Shown: positions 13,737 to 13,999 of the stretch, piece by piece | How positions within the stretch are numbered: the stretch's first letter is position 1 | Layout: every line of letters begins with the position of its first letter | Source: Candidatus Aminicenantota bacterium | GTDB taxonomy: Bacteria; Acidobacteriota; Aminicenantia; Aminicenantales; Aminicenantaceae | DNA: 13,999 bases | NCBI GenBank assembly: GCA_030615975.1 | Contig: JAUWYH010000017.1 | Span: 1 to 13,999, forward strand | Direction: 5' to 3' | Position numbers and translations under genes: made by a program | Notes under the pieces: generated by a model | What the model was told of the DNA's origin: nothing | The model's input: only the letters and a program-made list of their open reading frames with translations | Database searches by the model: none

Positions 13737-13999
13737 TTCAATTTCTCCATCAGAGATTCAAAGGCGCTTTGAGAAAAAACAAGCCATTTAAGATTCAAGA
13801 CATCATAAACATTGACTTGATTGTAATCAACAGCTTTAACTTTGGAGATATTACGCAGAGAAAGGAACATGTTTTTATTAAGACTATTATCAACAATCAA
13901 AGCTGAATCTAAGCTTAATATCGCCAAGAATTTCGCTCCTTCCTTCGTCTTAGGCTCTTTAAAGTCTAACGTCTTCAGGATGAGCATCTGTTTCTCTGC
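13733..13999 (-). CDS. rplD: 50S ribosomal protein L4, C-terminal part (cut by window edge)
   Basis: Only the last 88 residues are in the window. The frame is open to the edge (AEKQ precedes the internal Met at 13987), so the gene starts outside. The sequence matches the C-terminal Rossmann-like domain of L4: MLILKTLDFKEPKTKEGAKF, ALIVDNSLNKNMFLSLRNIS and VKAVDYNQVNVYDVLNLKWL, ending SAFESLMEKLK. The N-terminal tunnel loop and the site through which L4 represses its own operon in E. coli are not visible. The family is about 205-215 residues long, so roughly 120 residues are missing. Its stop overlaps the rplW GTG. Confidence 0.96.
   Translation of the reverse strand, partial: AEKQMLILKTLDFKEPKTKEGAKFLAILSLDSALIVDNSLNKNMFLSLRNISKVKAVDYNQVNVYDVLNLKWLVFSQSAFESLMEKLK

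Noticed and set aside
1..13999. Mobile elements, CRISPR arrays, tRNA or rRNA genes, toxin-antitoxin or defence genes
   Set aside because: Read for and not found: every stretch from 161 to 13999 is accounted for by conserved translation, secretion and transcription genes with short gaps, and the left edge shows no transposase or direct-repeat array.

Overview
The window holds one long, tightly packed run of genes, all read on the minus strand. It is the classic bacterial S10-spc-alpha ribosomal protein cluster. It starts inside rplD at the right-hand edge and ends with rplQ near position 161. Read 5' to 3' on the minus strand the order is rplD (partial), rplW, rplB, rpsS, rplV, rpsC, rplP, rpmC, rpsQ, rplN, rplX, rplE, rpsN, rpsH, rplF, rplR, rpsE, rpmD, rplO, secY, adk, map, infA, rpmJ, rpsM, rpsK, rpsD, rpoA, rplQ. 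No expected member is missing and nothing foreign is inserted. rpmJ, at 37 codons, is the smallest gene.

The source is a bacterium: bacterial-type SecY, RpoA with an alpha-CTD, IF-1, L17, L36 and Shine-Dalgarno sites such as AGGAGG are all present. The DNA is AT-rich and the proteins are lysine-rich. The adk-map-infA-rpmJ block between secY and rpsM is the arrangement seen in Firmicutes, Thermotogae and many deep-branching phyla, not the enterobacterial one. S14 is the short zinc type, and S4, L36, L24 and the Adk lid all carry Cys(-His) clusters. The SecY C-terminus resembles forms I associate with deltaproteobacterial or deep-branching lineages. I cannot assign a phylum; an uncultivated candidate phylum is possible.

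Functionally the cluster makes about half of the ribosomal proteins (rplD to rplO, rpmJ to rpsD, rplQ), the SecY translocon pore, adenylate kinase, methionine aminopeptidase for N-terminal Met removal, initiation factor IF-1 and the RNA polymerase alpha subunit. Most neighbours overlap by 1 to 10 bases (ATGA, GTGA, TAATG junctions) or lie within 25 bases, which points to cotranscription and translational coupling. The largest internal gap is 94 bases, between rpsD and rpoA. No promoter was recognised inside the run.

The left edge (1-160) is the only extended non-coding stretch. It contains a weak candidate terminator for the operon and, at the extreme left, a GC-richer patch with small inverted repeats. 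That patch may be a dispersed repeat or the tail of a neighbouring gene. I found no mobile element, CRISPR array, tRNA, rRNA or novel gene system. This is an ordinary, highly conserved core region; the second-look items are protein-level details (extended L30, SecY loop, lysine tail on L17, L22 tunnel loop) and the left edge.
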